Positions 1-8,884 of a stretch of DNA of 38,370 nucleotides are shown piece by piece. Under the pieces are notes generated by a model that had not been told where the DNA came from, made no database searches, and saw only the letters and a list, made by a program, of their open reading frames with translations. The stretch is from Ectopseudomonas mendocina. GTDB lineage: Bacteria > Pseudomonadota > Gammaproteobacteria > Pseudomonadales > Pseudomonadaceae. The stretch spans positions 1 to 38,370 of the forward strand of contig NZ_JADTQG010000028.1 in NCBI RefSeq assembly GCF_016008875.1. Reading direction: 5' to 3'. Made by a program: the position numbers and the translations under genes. Every line of letters starts with the position of its first letter. Within the stretch, counting starts at the first letter, position 1.

Positions 1-10
1 TGCGGACAGT

Positions 11-31
11 CCCCGGATTCATCCGGGCTAC
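11..31. repeat. half REP element at window edge
   Basis: The stretch CCCCGGATTCATCCGGGCTA is the right-hand half of the same repeat seen complete at 7064-7122, 8725-8784 and 10202-10259. Its partner half would lie to the left of the window. It belongs to the GTAGCCCGGATG family of short intergenic palindromes. Confidence 0.7.
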
Positions 32-58
32 TCGCCACGAAATACGAACGGCCGCCCA

Positions 59-95
59 ATAAAAAACCCGCCTTGCGCATCACGCAGGGCGGGTT
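59..95 (-). terminator. intrinsic terminator of mqo
   Basis: Read on the minus strand, a 13-bp stem (67-77 pairs with 83-93, plus the AA/TT ends; one G-T wobble) with a 5-nt loop is followed by a run of six T. It lies 20 bases past the mqo stop, so it is a good rho-independent terminator for that gene. Confidence 0.85.
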
Positions 96-115
96 CCTTC
101 ACAGCGTTTTAAGCC

Positions 116-1723
116 TTACAGCGTCACCGGCTTCGGCTCGGGCTCGGCGGCCATTTCCACGTCTGGCGCCACTTCGATGTGCTGCAGTTCGAGGCGCTCG
201 CTGCTCCACTGGCGAATGCGGTTGGTCAGCGCCAGGTCATCGTTCAGCTTCTGCCCGTAGGACGGAATGATGTCCTTCAGGCGCGCCTGCCACTCAGGGC
301 TGGCGACCCGTTCGGCGAAGGCCTTCTCTATCAGGTGCAGCATGATCGGCGCAGCGGTGGAAGCACCCGGCGAGGCGCCCAGCAGCGCACTGAGGCTGCC
401 ATCGGCGGAGGTCACCACCTCGGTTCCGAACTGCAGCACGCCGCCCTTCTCGGCATCCTTCTTGATGATCTGCACGCGCTGGCCGGCGGTGATCAGTTCC
501 CAGTCGGCGTCCTGCGCCTCGGGGAAGTACTCGCGCAGCGAGGCCATGCGGTCTTCCTGGCTGAGCATTAGCTGGCCCATCAGGTAGGTGCTCAGCGACC
601 AGTTATCCATGCCGGCGTTGACCATCGGTAGGAAGTTGTCGGTGGTCATGCTGCTGAACATGTCGAGCAGCGAGCCATTCTTGAGGAACTTGGTGGAGAA
701 CGTGGCGAACGGGCCGAACAGCAGCACGTTCTCGCCGTCGATCACGCGGGTGTCCAGGTGCGGCACGGACATCGGCGGCGAACCCACAGACGCCTTGCCA
801 TAGACCTTGGCCAGGTGCTGGGCAACGAGGTCCGGGTTGCGCGTCATCAGGAACTGGCCACCAACCGGGAAGCCGGCGTAACCATCGGCTTCTTCGATGC
901 CGGACTTCTGCAACAGCTTGAGCGCGCCACCACCGGCGCCGATGAACACGAAGCGTGCATTGATGCTCTGCTCGGCGCCGCCCTTGGCCAGGTCGGCCAC
1001 GGTCACACGCCAGGTGCCGTCGTCGTTGCGCTGCAGGTCGCGTACTTCATGCTCCAGGTGCAGGCTGGCCTGCTCCTTGCCGATCAGCGCGTCGATCAGC
1101 TGACGGGTGATTTCACCGAAGTTGACGTCGGTGCCAATGGCCATACGGGTCGCGGCAACCTTCTGCTGCGGGTCGCGGCCCTGCATGATCAGCGGTACCC
1201 ACTGGGCGATCTGCGCATGATCCTCGGTGAACTCCATACCGCGGAACAGGTTGCTGTGCTGCATCGCCGCGTGGCGCTTGCGCAGGTATTCGACGTTGTC
1301 GTCGCCCCAGACGAAGCTCATGTGCGGGGTGATGTTGATGAAGCTCCTGGGCTTGCTCAGCACCTCGCGCTCGACCTGGGTGGCCCAGAACTGCTTGGAG
1401 ATCTCGAACGATTCGTTGATCGCCACCGCCTTGCTGATGTCGATGCCACCGTCAGCGGTTTCCGGGGTGTAGTTCATCTCGCAGAACGCCGAGTGGCCGG
1501 TGCCGGCGTTGTTCCAGCCATTGGAGCTCTCGCCGGCGACGCGGTCGAGGCGCTCGTAGATTTCGATGCTCCAGTCCGGCTGCAGCTCGTGGAGGTAGGT
1601 GCCGAGGGTGGCGCTCATCACGCCAGCGCCGATCAGCAGCACGTCGACGGTTTTCTCGGGCTCGCGGGGTTTGGAGCAACCGATCACGCTGAGACAAAGC
1701 AGCGTCAGCAGGATTTTCTTCAT
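116..1723 (-). CDS. mqo: malate:quinone oxidoreductase
   Basis: A 535-residue FAD enzyme that oxidises malate to oxaloacetate and passes electrons to the quinone pool, a membrane-linked step of the TCA cycle. The Rossmann motif GAGVMS lies at residues 32-37, and family-typical blocks follow (SSNGWNNAGTGHSAFCE, GFPVGGQFL, LFGPFATFSTKFLK, and GASPGASTAAPIML near the C-terminus). I start it at 1723 (MKKILL); the frame is open upstream to 1894 but that extension is Pro/Arg/Cys-rich and unlike the family. The first 16 residues form a short hydrophobic segment ending in VIGC, a possible lipobox, so the protein may be a lipoprotein. It stands alone, with a terminator behind it and lrgB about 300 bp upstream on the same strand. 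Confidence 0.93.
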   Translation of the reverse strand: MKKILLTLLCLSVIGCSKPREPEKTVDVLLIGAGVMSATLGTYLHELQPDWSIEIYERLDRVAGESSNGWNNAGTGHSAFCEMNYTPETADGGIDISKAVAINESFEISKQFWATQVEREVLSKPRSFINITPHMSFVWGDDNVEYLRKRHAAMQHSNLFRGMEFTEDHAQIAQWVPLIMQGRDPQQKVAATRMAIGTDVNFGEITRQLIDALIGKEQASLHLEHEVRDLQRNDDGTWRVTVADLAKGGAEQSINARFVFIGAGGGALKLLQKSGIEEADGYAGFPVGGQFLMTRNPDLVAQHLAKVYGKASVGSPPMSVPHLDTRVIDGENVLLFGPFATFSTKFLKNGSLLDMFSSMTTDNFLPMVNAGMDNWSLSTYLMGQLMLSQEDRMASLREYFPEAQDADWELITAGQRVQIIKKDAEKGGVLQFGTEVVTSADGSLSALLGASPGASTAAPIMLHLIEKAFAERVASPEWQARLKDIIPSYGQKLNDDLALTNRIRQWSSERLELQHIEVAPDVEMAAEPEPKPVTL

Positions 1724-2022
1724 GGGACAGTCCAGTATCGTCGCACGACGACAAGAGCCGTGCAGGCAAGGTTTCGGGCAGCGGCCGTTTGGGCCGCAGA
1801 TGGGCGACAAGCCGCTGGTCAGCGGCGCGGCGGGAGGAAGGGTGTTCCAGGCCTCTTGGCGGGCGTATTCCGATCGCGCCGCGGGCAAGAGCAATATGCG
1901 TGCCGCTGAAAGGATTCAACGGCGTTTTACTGGCCTGCAACGGCACTCAACGCGCGCCGCGGTGGCGAGTTGTCGCCACCGCGCAGCATCAGGAGGTGTT
2001 CAGGTGGCGGGATTCCGCACGC
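1724..2022. other. lrgB-mqo intergenic region
   Basis: About 300 bp without a supported gene. The only clear structure is a perfect 11-bp stem with a 4-nt loop at 1958-1983 (CGCGGTGGCGA paired with TCGCCACCGCG), about 40 bp past the lrgB stop. It has no T-run on the minus strand, so it may be a weak or rho-assisted end of the cysI-lrgB transcript. The mqo promoter must lie in the lower part, but no convincing -35/-10 pair stands out. Confidence 0.4.
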
Positions 2023-2709
2023 TCAAGCCAGCAGCAGCGGCAACAGCAAGGCGGTGCCGATGCCCAGCAGACTCATCGCCAGGGCGGCGAAAGCGCCGCA
2101 CTCCTCGCCCTCCTGCAGGGCATGCGCAGTGCCGATGGCGTGGGCGTTGATGCCATAACTCAAGCCCCGCGCAGCCGGGTGCTCCACCCCGGCCCAGCGC
2201 AGCAACAGCGGTCCCATGGCCGTGCCAATCACACCGGTGAGCATCACCATCACCGCGGCCAGCGAGGCCACGCCGCCAATCTGCTCGGCCACCGGCATGG
2301 CAATCGGCATGGTCACGAATTTCGGCGCCAGGCTCATCACCACGCTCCAATCGGCGCCCAGTGCCCAGCCGATGGCCAGGGTCAGCGCCACCGACAACAC
2401 GCCGCCGGCGGTCAGGGTGATCAGCACCGGCCAGAACAACTGGCGGATGCGCTTGATGTTGTGTTGCAGCGGCACCGCCAGGGCTACGGTGGCCGGCCCC
2501 AGCAGCCAGGCGACGGGCTCGGCACCGGCGCGGTAGGTAGCGTAGTCGACCCCACACAGCAGCAGGGTGGTAACGATCAGCGTCACCGACACCAGCACCG
2601 GCTGCAGCACCAGCCAGCCGCTGCGGCGATAGAGCCAGGCGGCGATCAGAAAGGCGGCCAACGTCAGGGCGATGGCGAACAGCGGGTGGTGAGTGAATTG
2701 CGTCATCAC
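2023..2709 (-). CDS. lrgB: LrgB/CidB family inner-membrane protein
   Basis: A 228-residue polytopic membrane protein of the LrgB family, partner of LrgA in holin-like systems linked to murein hydrolase control, export of small metabolites and cell lysis. Visible marks are the repeated hydrophobic segments, the family block PKFVTMPIAMPVAEQIGG in the middle and GINAHAIGTAHALQ near the C-terminus, and a length normal for the family. Its ATG overlaps the lrgA stop as ATGA (2706-2709), so translation of the two is coupled. It is the last gene of the cysI-DUF934-lrgA-lrgB run. Confidence 0.9.
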   Translation of the reverse strand: MMTQFTHHPLFAIALTLAAFLIAAWLYRRSGWLVLQPVLVSVTLIVTTLLLCGVDYATYRAGAEPVAWLLGPATVALAVPLQHNIKRIRQLFWPVLITLTAGGVLSVALTLAIGWALGADWSVVMSLAPKFVTMPIAMPVAEQIGGVASLAAVMVMLTGVIGTAMGPLLLRWAGVEHPAARGLSYGINAHAIGTAHALQEGEECGAFAALAMSLLGIGTALLLPLLLA

Positions 2710-3056
2710 TTGCGCTCCTGACGGCGGATCAGGGTCTGCAGCAGCCAGCCGCAGAACGGCACGGTCACCAGCAACGACAGCACCAGCGCCGCGACAATCA
2801 CCGGCAACTCGCCGAGCAACAGATCACTGCTGGTCATGATCCCCGAGGCCGGTACGGCCAGTAGCAGCGGCAAGTAAGGCAGCAAGCCGCCGGCGGCCTG
2901 CTGCAGCGGCTCCGGCACGGCACCGCGCCACATCAGCCAGAGCGAAAGCAACAGCAGGCCGATGATCGAGGCCGGCAACATCGGCAACAGCCAATGGTTG
3001 AGGGCCACGCCGAACAACTGCAGCACTACCAGCCAGAACAGGCCACGCACCATCAT
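2706..3056 (-). CDS. lrgA: LrgA/CidA family holin-like protein
   Basis: A 116-residue protein made almost entirely of four hydrophobic segments. It carries the LrgA/CidA pattern LPASIIGLLLL in the first third and LPYLPLLLAVPASGIM in the middle, and ends in a basic tail (RRQERK), as expected for a small holin-like inner-membrane protein. The first of two adjacent ATG codons overlaps the DUF934 stop by four bases (3053-3056). The 3' end overlaps lrgB in the same way. The combination with LrgB is standard; the coupling to a sulfite reductase gene is what is unusual. Confidence 0.9.
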   Translation of the reverse strand: MMVRGLFWLVVLQLFGVALNHWLLPMLPASIIGLLLLSLWLMWRGAVPEPLQQAAGGLLPYLPLLLAVPASGIMTSSDLLLGELPVIVAALVLSLLVTVPFCGWLLQTLIRRQERK

Positions 3057-3567
3057 GATCTCGATTCCTCCTTCTGGCGCCCACGACGGAACAGCGGGCG
3101 CGGCTCGATAACCGACCGACCATACAACACACTGAGCCCTTGCAGGCCCTTGATTGCTTCTTCCACCGATTTATCGGCGCGCACGGCGAAGGCGTCGAAG
3201 CCGCATTGGCGCATGTGCGCCAGCTGGTCGCGCAGTACATCGCCGACGGCGCGCAACTCGCCACGCCAACCCAGGCGGGTGCGCAGCAGGTAGGCCTGGC
3301 TGTAGCCGCGGCCATCTCGGAAACTGGGAAAGTCGATGGCGATCAGCGGCAGGCTGGAAAGAAATGGCTGTAGCGCTTCCGGCTCGTCGTCGACCTGCAG
3401 CAGCAGACCATCGGCACTCATCGCCCTGCCCTCCAGCACCTCCACGGGCTGCCGCTCACGCCAGGCTGCCAGTGACAGGATCAGCGGCGCGTCCCCTTCA
3501 GCGTCGAGTTGCCAGGGATCGTCGTCAACGATGCAAGCCTGGCCCTTGACCAGACGGATCAGATTGC

Positions 3568-3571
<4 letters not shown>
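3053..3571 (-). CDS. DUF934 protein, sulfite reductase partner
   Basis: A 172-residue soluble protein of the DUF934 family, which in proteobacteria is encoded directly behind the sulfite reductase hemoprotein gene and is presumed to assist it; its biochemical role is unknown to me. The family-typical stretch IDFPSFRDGRGYSQAYLLR lies around residues 85-105, followed by GELRAVGDVLRDQL and CGFDAFAVR. The start (MSNLIRL) overlaps the cysI stop as ATGA at 3568-3571, which fixes the start. The reading frame is open well upstream inside cysI, but that part is antisense-like noise. Confidence 0.88.
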
Positions 3572-5235
<1,664 letters not shown>

Positions 5236-5310
5236 GCAGGCATGCCTCCTGATCACGGGGCGTCGACTATGCCTGCCAGGCGTGCACTGAAAACAGCGCC
5301 AGAAAAGCCT

Positions 5311-5494
5311 TAAAAAAGCGGATCAGATGGGTACGTCAGCGACCACCACAGCCCGCTGATTGGCGCGGCGCGATGTCGCAGGGCGACCGTTGCCTTGCCA
5401 GCGGAAAAGCTCAAGGCGTCAGAAACGGCGCGGCCTGGCGTCCTGCACGACCGTTCCCTCTGCGCTCGACGCAAGCATCTGATCCGCTTTTTTA
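5311..5494. promoter_or_regulatory. paired 19-bp elements between cysI and ccoG
   Basis: The 19-mer CATCTGATCCGCTTTTTTA occurs at 5476-5494 on the plus strand and, with no mismatch, at 5311-5329 on the minus strand. Each copy points toward one of the divergent genes and ends 76 nt (cysI) and 81 nt (ccoG) before the start codon. That symmetry suggests a shared operator or promoter element rather than a random repeat. The 146 bp between the copies have no visible coding potential. A mini-transposon with terminal repeats is the alternative. Confidence 0.6.
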
Positions 5495-5575
5495 TCGAAA
5501 ACCTGAGTCTGTTTCGCGATCAGTTGCCCTCGGATCATGGCGCCAGCCTGATAAACGCCTGATGAGGGCAACTAA

Positions 5576-6979
5576 ATGACCGATCTGATCCCTGTGCGGA
5601 GCCTCGATACCGCCAAACCCATCCGCCTGACACCGGCCCAGGCCGGCGGCCCGATCCATACGCGCAGCTTCACCGGGCGCTTTCGCAACCTGCGCCTGCT
5701 CGGTGCCGGCCTGCTGTTCCTGCTGTTCTTCGGCACCGCCTGGATCGACTGGAACGGTCGCCAGGCCGTACTGTGGGATCTGGAGAATCGTCAGTTCCAC
5801 ATCTTTGGTGCGACCTTCTGGCCACAGGATTTCATCCTGCTCTCGGCGATCCTGATCATCGCTGCCTTCGGCCTGTTCTTCATCACCGTGCTGGCCGGTC
5901 GCGTCTGGTGCGGCTACGCCTGCCCACAGAGCGTTTGGACCTGGGTCTTCATGCGTGTCGAGCACATCACCGAAGGCGACCGCGGCCAGCGCATCAAGCT
6001 CGATGCCGCGCCCTGGTCGCTGCAGAAACTGGCCCGGCGCAGCGCCAAGCACGGCCTGTGGCTGGCGGTCAGCCTGGCCACGGCGCTGGCCTTCGTCGGC
6101 TACTTCACCCCGGTGCGCGAACTGACGGTGGACCTGGCCACCTTCGAAGTCGGCGCCACCACGGCGTTCTGGGTGCTGTTCTTCACGGCTGCCACCTACA
6201 TCAACGCCGGCTGGCTGCGCGAGAAGGTGTGCCGCGACATGTGCCCCTACTCACGCTTCCAGAGCGTGATGTTCGACAGCGATACGCTGGTCATCTCCTA
6301 CGACGCTGCCCGTGGCGAAAACCGTGGCCCGCGCCGCAAGGATGCCGACTACAAGGCCGAAGGCCTGGGCGACTGCATCGACTGCACGATCTGCGTACAG
6401 GTCTGCCCCACCGGCATCGACATTCGCGACGGCCTGCAACTCGATTGCCTCAGCTGCGGCGCCTGCATCGACGCCTGCGACAGTGTCATGGACAAGCTCG
6501 GCTATGACCGTGGTCTGGTGCGTTACAGCTCGGAACGCGAACTGGCCGGCGACAGGACCCACTGGCTGCGCCCTCGCCTGATCGGCTACGCGGCGATGCT
6601 GGCGGTGATGATCGGCGCCTTCGCCTGGGCGCTGGCCGAACGCCCGCTGATCTCCCTGGACGTGACCCGTGACCGTGGCCTGTTCCGCGAGAATGCACTG
6701 GGCCAGATCGAGAACATCTACAGCCTGAAGATCATCAACAAGACCCAGCAACCGCGCAGCTATGCCATCGAGCTGGTCGATGCCGGCGACTTCGAACTGC
6801 ACGGTCCGCGCACGCTGAACCTGGCACCGGGCGAGATTCGCGACCTGCCGGTAAGCGTCGCGCTGACCGCCACGAGCAACGGCGCTGGGCCGCAAACCGT
6901 CCGCTTCGAGGTACGTGACCAGACCGACTCGGGCAGCCGCGTCAGCACCAAGAGCACCTTCCTCGCGCCGCTGCGTTGA
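5576..6979 (+). CDS. ccoG: CcoG-type cytochrome oxidase accessory ferredoxin
   Basis: A 467-residue membrane iron-sulfur protein of the CcoG/RdxA family, which serves cbb3-type cytochrome oxidase assembly; CcoG has been reported to reduce Cu(II). Features in order: a transmembrane segment at about 42-55, one at about 86-108 followed by C112-x3-C116 (CGYACPQS), further hydrophobic helices near 160-178 and 195-210, C219-x3-C223, two 4Fe-4S motifs (C267/270/273/277 and C291/294/297/301), a transmembrane helix near 332-350, and a C-terminal immunoglobulin-like domain. The start has GAGGG eight bases upstream. No ccoNOPQ, ccoH, ccoI or ccoS is adjacent, so it is an isolated copy. Confidence 0.9.
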   Translation: MTDLIPVRSLDTAKPIRLTPAQAGGPIHTRSFTGRFRNLRLLGAGLLFLLFFGTAWIDWNGRQAVLWDLENRQFHIFGATFWPQDFILLSAILIIAAFGLFFITVLAGRVWCGYACPQSVWTWVFMRVEHITEGDRGQRIKLDAAPWSLQKLARRSAKHGLWLAVSLATALAFVGYFTPVRELTVDLATFEVGATTAFWVLFFTAATYINAGWLREKVCRDMCPYSRFQSVMFDSDTLVISYDAARGENRGPRRKDADYKAEGLGDCIDCTICVQVCPTGIDIRDGLQLDCLSCGACIDACDSVMDKLGYDRGLVRYSSERELAGDRTHWLRPRLIGYAAMLAVMIGAFAWALAERPLISLDVTRDRGLFRENALGQIENIYSLKIINKTQQPRSYAIELVDAGDFELHGPRTLNLAPGEIRDLPVSVALTATSNGAGPQTVRFEVRDQTDSGSRVSTKSTFLAPLR

Positions 6980-7028
6980 GGCGCGGTAAACCGTGCTGTG
7001 CACTTAACGAAAGATGAGTGCGACCAGT

Positions 7029-7053
7029 CCCCTCTCCCCTCCGGGGTGAGGGG
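7029..7053 (+). terminator. GC-rich hairpin after ccoG
   Basis: CCCCTCTCCCC and GGGGTGAGGGG form an 11-bp stem with one mismatch and a 3-nt loop, 50 bp beyond the ccoG stop. There is no T-run. It looks like the C-rich intergenic palindromes common in pseudomonads and may end ccoG transcription. Confidence 0.45.
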
Positions 7054-7063
7054 AGCAGGCGTC

Positions 7064-7122
7064 GTAGCCCGGATGAAAACCGGGGCGGTTCGAGATACGT
7101 CCCCGGATTGCATCCGGGCTAC
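7064..7122. repeat. REPIN-like element 1
   Basis: Two inverted copies of a REP unit: GTAGCCCGGATG at the left and CATCCGGGCTAC at the right, each next to an inner CCGGGG or CCCCGG arm. The same arrangement is found at 8725-8784 and 10202-10259, and a half copy at 11-31. REPINs are non-autonomous elements thought to be spread by a RAYT transposase encoded elsewhere. Confidence 0.8.
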
Positions 7123-7139
7123 GGGCTACACGAGCCTTT

Positions 7140-7216
7140 TAGGAGCGGCTGGGCGGCATTGCGCTTCAGCCGCGAAACCGCTGCGCCGCATTCATTGCAG
7201 ATAAATCCGCGCCTAC
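7140..7216. repeat. second type of intergenic palindrome (TAGGAGCGG)
   Basis: TAGGAGCGG at the left end and CCGCGCCTA at the right end are inverted copies with one mismatch. Between them lie shorter nested repeats (AGCGGCTG and CAGCCGCG). It resembles the TAGGAGCGG class of Pseudomonas intergenic repeats. With the hairpin at 7029 and the REPIN at 7064 it fills most of the ccoG-mocR gap. Confidence 0.5.
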
Positions 7217-7315
7217 ATCCGATGTATGCCCTCCCACCCACGAGGCACTGCCATGTCAGCCGCTCACCCCGTAAAGTGTTCGTCCCTACCCTTTGCAGCG
7301 GTGAATCAGGACAGG

Positions 7316-8728
7316 ATGAAGCGCTACGAAAAATTCGCCGACGAGATCGCCGAGCTGATCCGTACCGGCGTGCTCGGCCCCGGCGAGAAGGTGCCCTCGG
7401 TACGTCACGCCAGCCGCACCTACGGGGTCAGCCCGTCCACCGTGTTCCAGGCCTACTACCTGCTGGAAGATCGCGGCCTGATACAGGCGCGCGCGCGTTC
7501 CGGCTACTTCGTTCGCGAACACGCCAAACGCCCGCTGCACGAGCCTGAGCTGACCGCCCACGCCGCGCAGACCACCGAAGTCGACGTCAGCGAGCTGGTG
7601 TTCTCGGTACTCGCCTCGCTGAAGGACCCGCACACCGTGCCCTTCGGCTCGGCGTTCCCCAGCCCCGACCTGTTCCCGCTGCCGCGTCTGGCCAAGAGTA
7701 TGGCGCACGCGCTGCGCATGCTCTCGCCGCACGAAATCATCGCCGACATGACCGCCGGCAACGCCGACCTGCGCCGGCAGATCGCCCTGCGCTACATGGT
7801 CAGTGGCGTGATGCTGCCGATGGAGGAACTGGTGATCAGCAACGGCGCCATGGAGGCGCTCAACCTCTGCCTGCAGTGCGTGACTCAACCAGGCGACCTG
7901 GTGGCCATCGAGTCACCCACCTTCTACGCCTGCCTGCAGGTGCTAGAGCGCCTGCAGCTCAAGGCGGTGGAAATCCCCGTACACCCGCGCGAAGGCATCG
8001 ACCTGGGCGCCCTGTCCGATAGCCTCAAGCAACTGCCGATCAAGGCCTGCTGGTTCATGAGCAGCCTGCAGAACCCGCTCGGCGCAAGCATGAGCGAGAC
8101 CAAGAAGCAGGCGCTGTACGACCTGCTGGTCGAACATCAGGTGCCGTTGATCGAAGACGACGTGTACGCCGAGCTGTACTTCGGCAGCCACCCACCCAAG
8201 CCGGTGAAGAGCTTCGACCGTGAGGGGCTGGTGATGCATTGCAGCTCCTTCTCCAAAAGCCTCGCGCCGGGCTATCGCATCGGCTGGGTGGCTGGCGGCC
8301 GCTATGCCGAGCAGATCGCCCGACTCAAGCTGATGACCACCATCTCCCCGTCGGTGCCAGCCCAGGCGGCACTGGCCGACTACCTGCAGCACGGCGGCTA
8401 CGACCGCCATCTGCGCAAACTGCGCCACTCGCTGGAAATGCAGCAGAGCGCGATGCTCGCCTCCGCCGCCCGACACTTTCCCGCCAGCACGCGGGTCACA
8501 AGGCCTTCGGGCGGCTACTTCCTCTGGTTCGAATTCCCCGAGCGCCTGGACTCGCTGCAACTGCTGCGTCTGGCGCTGGCCCAGGGCATCAGCCTGGCGC
8601 CGGGGCCGATCTTCTCCGCCAGTCAGGGCTTTCGTCACTGCGCACGGCTGAACTACGGCCACCCCTGGAGCCCGCGCAGTGAACAGGCCATGGAAGTGCT
8701 CGGGCGCCTGGTGGCGGGGTTGTTGTAG
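7316..8728 (+). CDS. MocR-type GntR regulator with aminotransferase domain
   Basis: A 470-residue fusion of an N-terminal GntR winged helix (about residues 1-75; KVPSVRHASRTYGVSPSTV is the helix-turn-helix) and a class I aminotransferase domain. The PLP lysine is in SSFSKSLAPGYRIGW, with SLQNPLGASM and EDDVYAELYF upstream of it. Such proteins bind PLP and regulate transcription, often of vitamin B6, GABA or amino-acid genes; the target here is unknown. I prefer the ATG at 7316 because the codons between 7253 and 7315 (TCA, GTA, TGT, CTA, AGG) are unlike the rest of the gene; starts at 7253 or GTG 7301 remain possible. The TAG stop is the TAG of the REPIN that follows. Confidence 0.85.
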   Translation: MKRYEKFADEIAELIRTGVLGPGEKVPSVRHASRTYGVSPSTVFQAYYLLEDRGLIQARARSGYFVREHAKRPLHEPELTAHAAQTTEVDVSELVFSVLASLKDPHTVPFGSAFPSPDLFPLPRLAKSMAHALRMLSPHEIIADMTAGNADLRRQIALRYMVSGVMLPMEELVISNGAMEALNLCLQCVTQPGDLVAIESPTFYACLQVLERLQLKAVEIPVHPREGIDLGALSDSLKQLPIKACWFMSSLQNPLGASMSETKKQALYDLLVEHQVPLIEDDVYAELYFGSHPPKPVKSFDREGLVMHCSSFSKSLAPGYRIGWVAGGRYAEQIARLKLMTTISPSVPAQAALADYLQHGGYDRHLRKLRHSLEMQQSAMLASAARHFPASTRVTRPSGGYFLWFEFPERLDSLQLLRLALAQGISLAPGPIFSASQGFRHCARLNYGHPWSPRSEQAMEVLGRLVAGLL

Positions 8729-8784
8729 CCCGGATGAAATCCGGGAGCCGGAGCAAGGATCGCCCCGGATTGCGTCCGGGCTAC
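8725..8784. repeat. REPIN-like element 2, overlapping the mocR stop
   Basis: GTAGCCCGGATG at 8725 and its inverse, ending in CCGGGCTAC, at 8784 enclose inner CCGGG and CCCCGG arms. The first bases overlap the 3' end of the regulator gene, so its stop codon (8726-8728) is part of the repeat. Confidence 0.8.
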
Positions 8785-8809
8785 AGTCCAACGCAGTGCG
8801 CTTCGTAGA

Positions 8810-8875
8810 GTGGATGACGCTTTTCTCATCCACCACCTGACACCCACGGTGGATCGGTGAAGCGTGATCCACCGT
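8810..8875. repeat. pair of GTGGAT hairpins
   Basis: Two adjacent hairpins: GTGGATGA (8810-8817) with TCATCCAC (8826-8833), and a perfect 10-bp stem ACGGTGGATC (8846-8855) with GATCCACCGT (8866-8875). They look like a further family of intergenic palindromes and lie directly behind the porin gene stop, where they could also end its transcript. Confidence 0.6.
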
Positions 8876-8884
8876 ACCGACTGG

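Noticed and set aside
5330..5475. Possible small transposon between the 19-bp inverted elements
   Set aside because: No target duplication at the ends and no open frame inside; the matched spacing to both starts favours regulatory elements.
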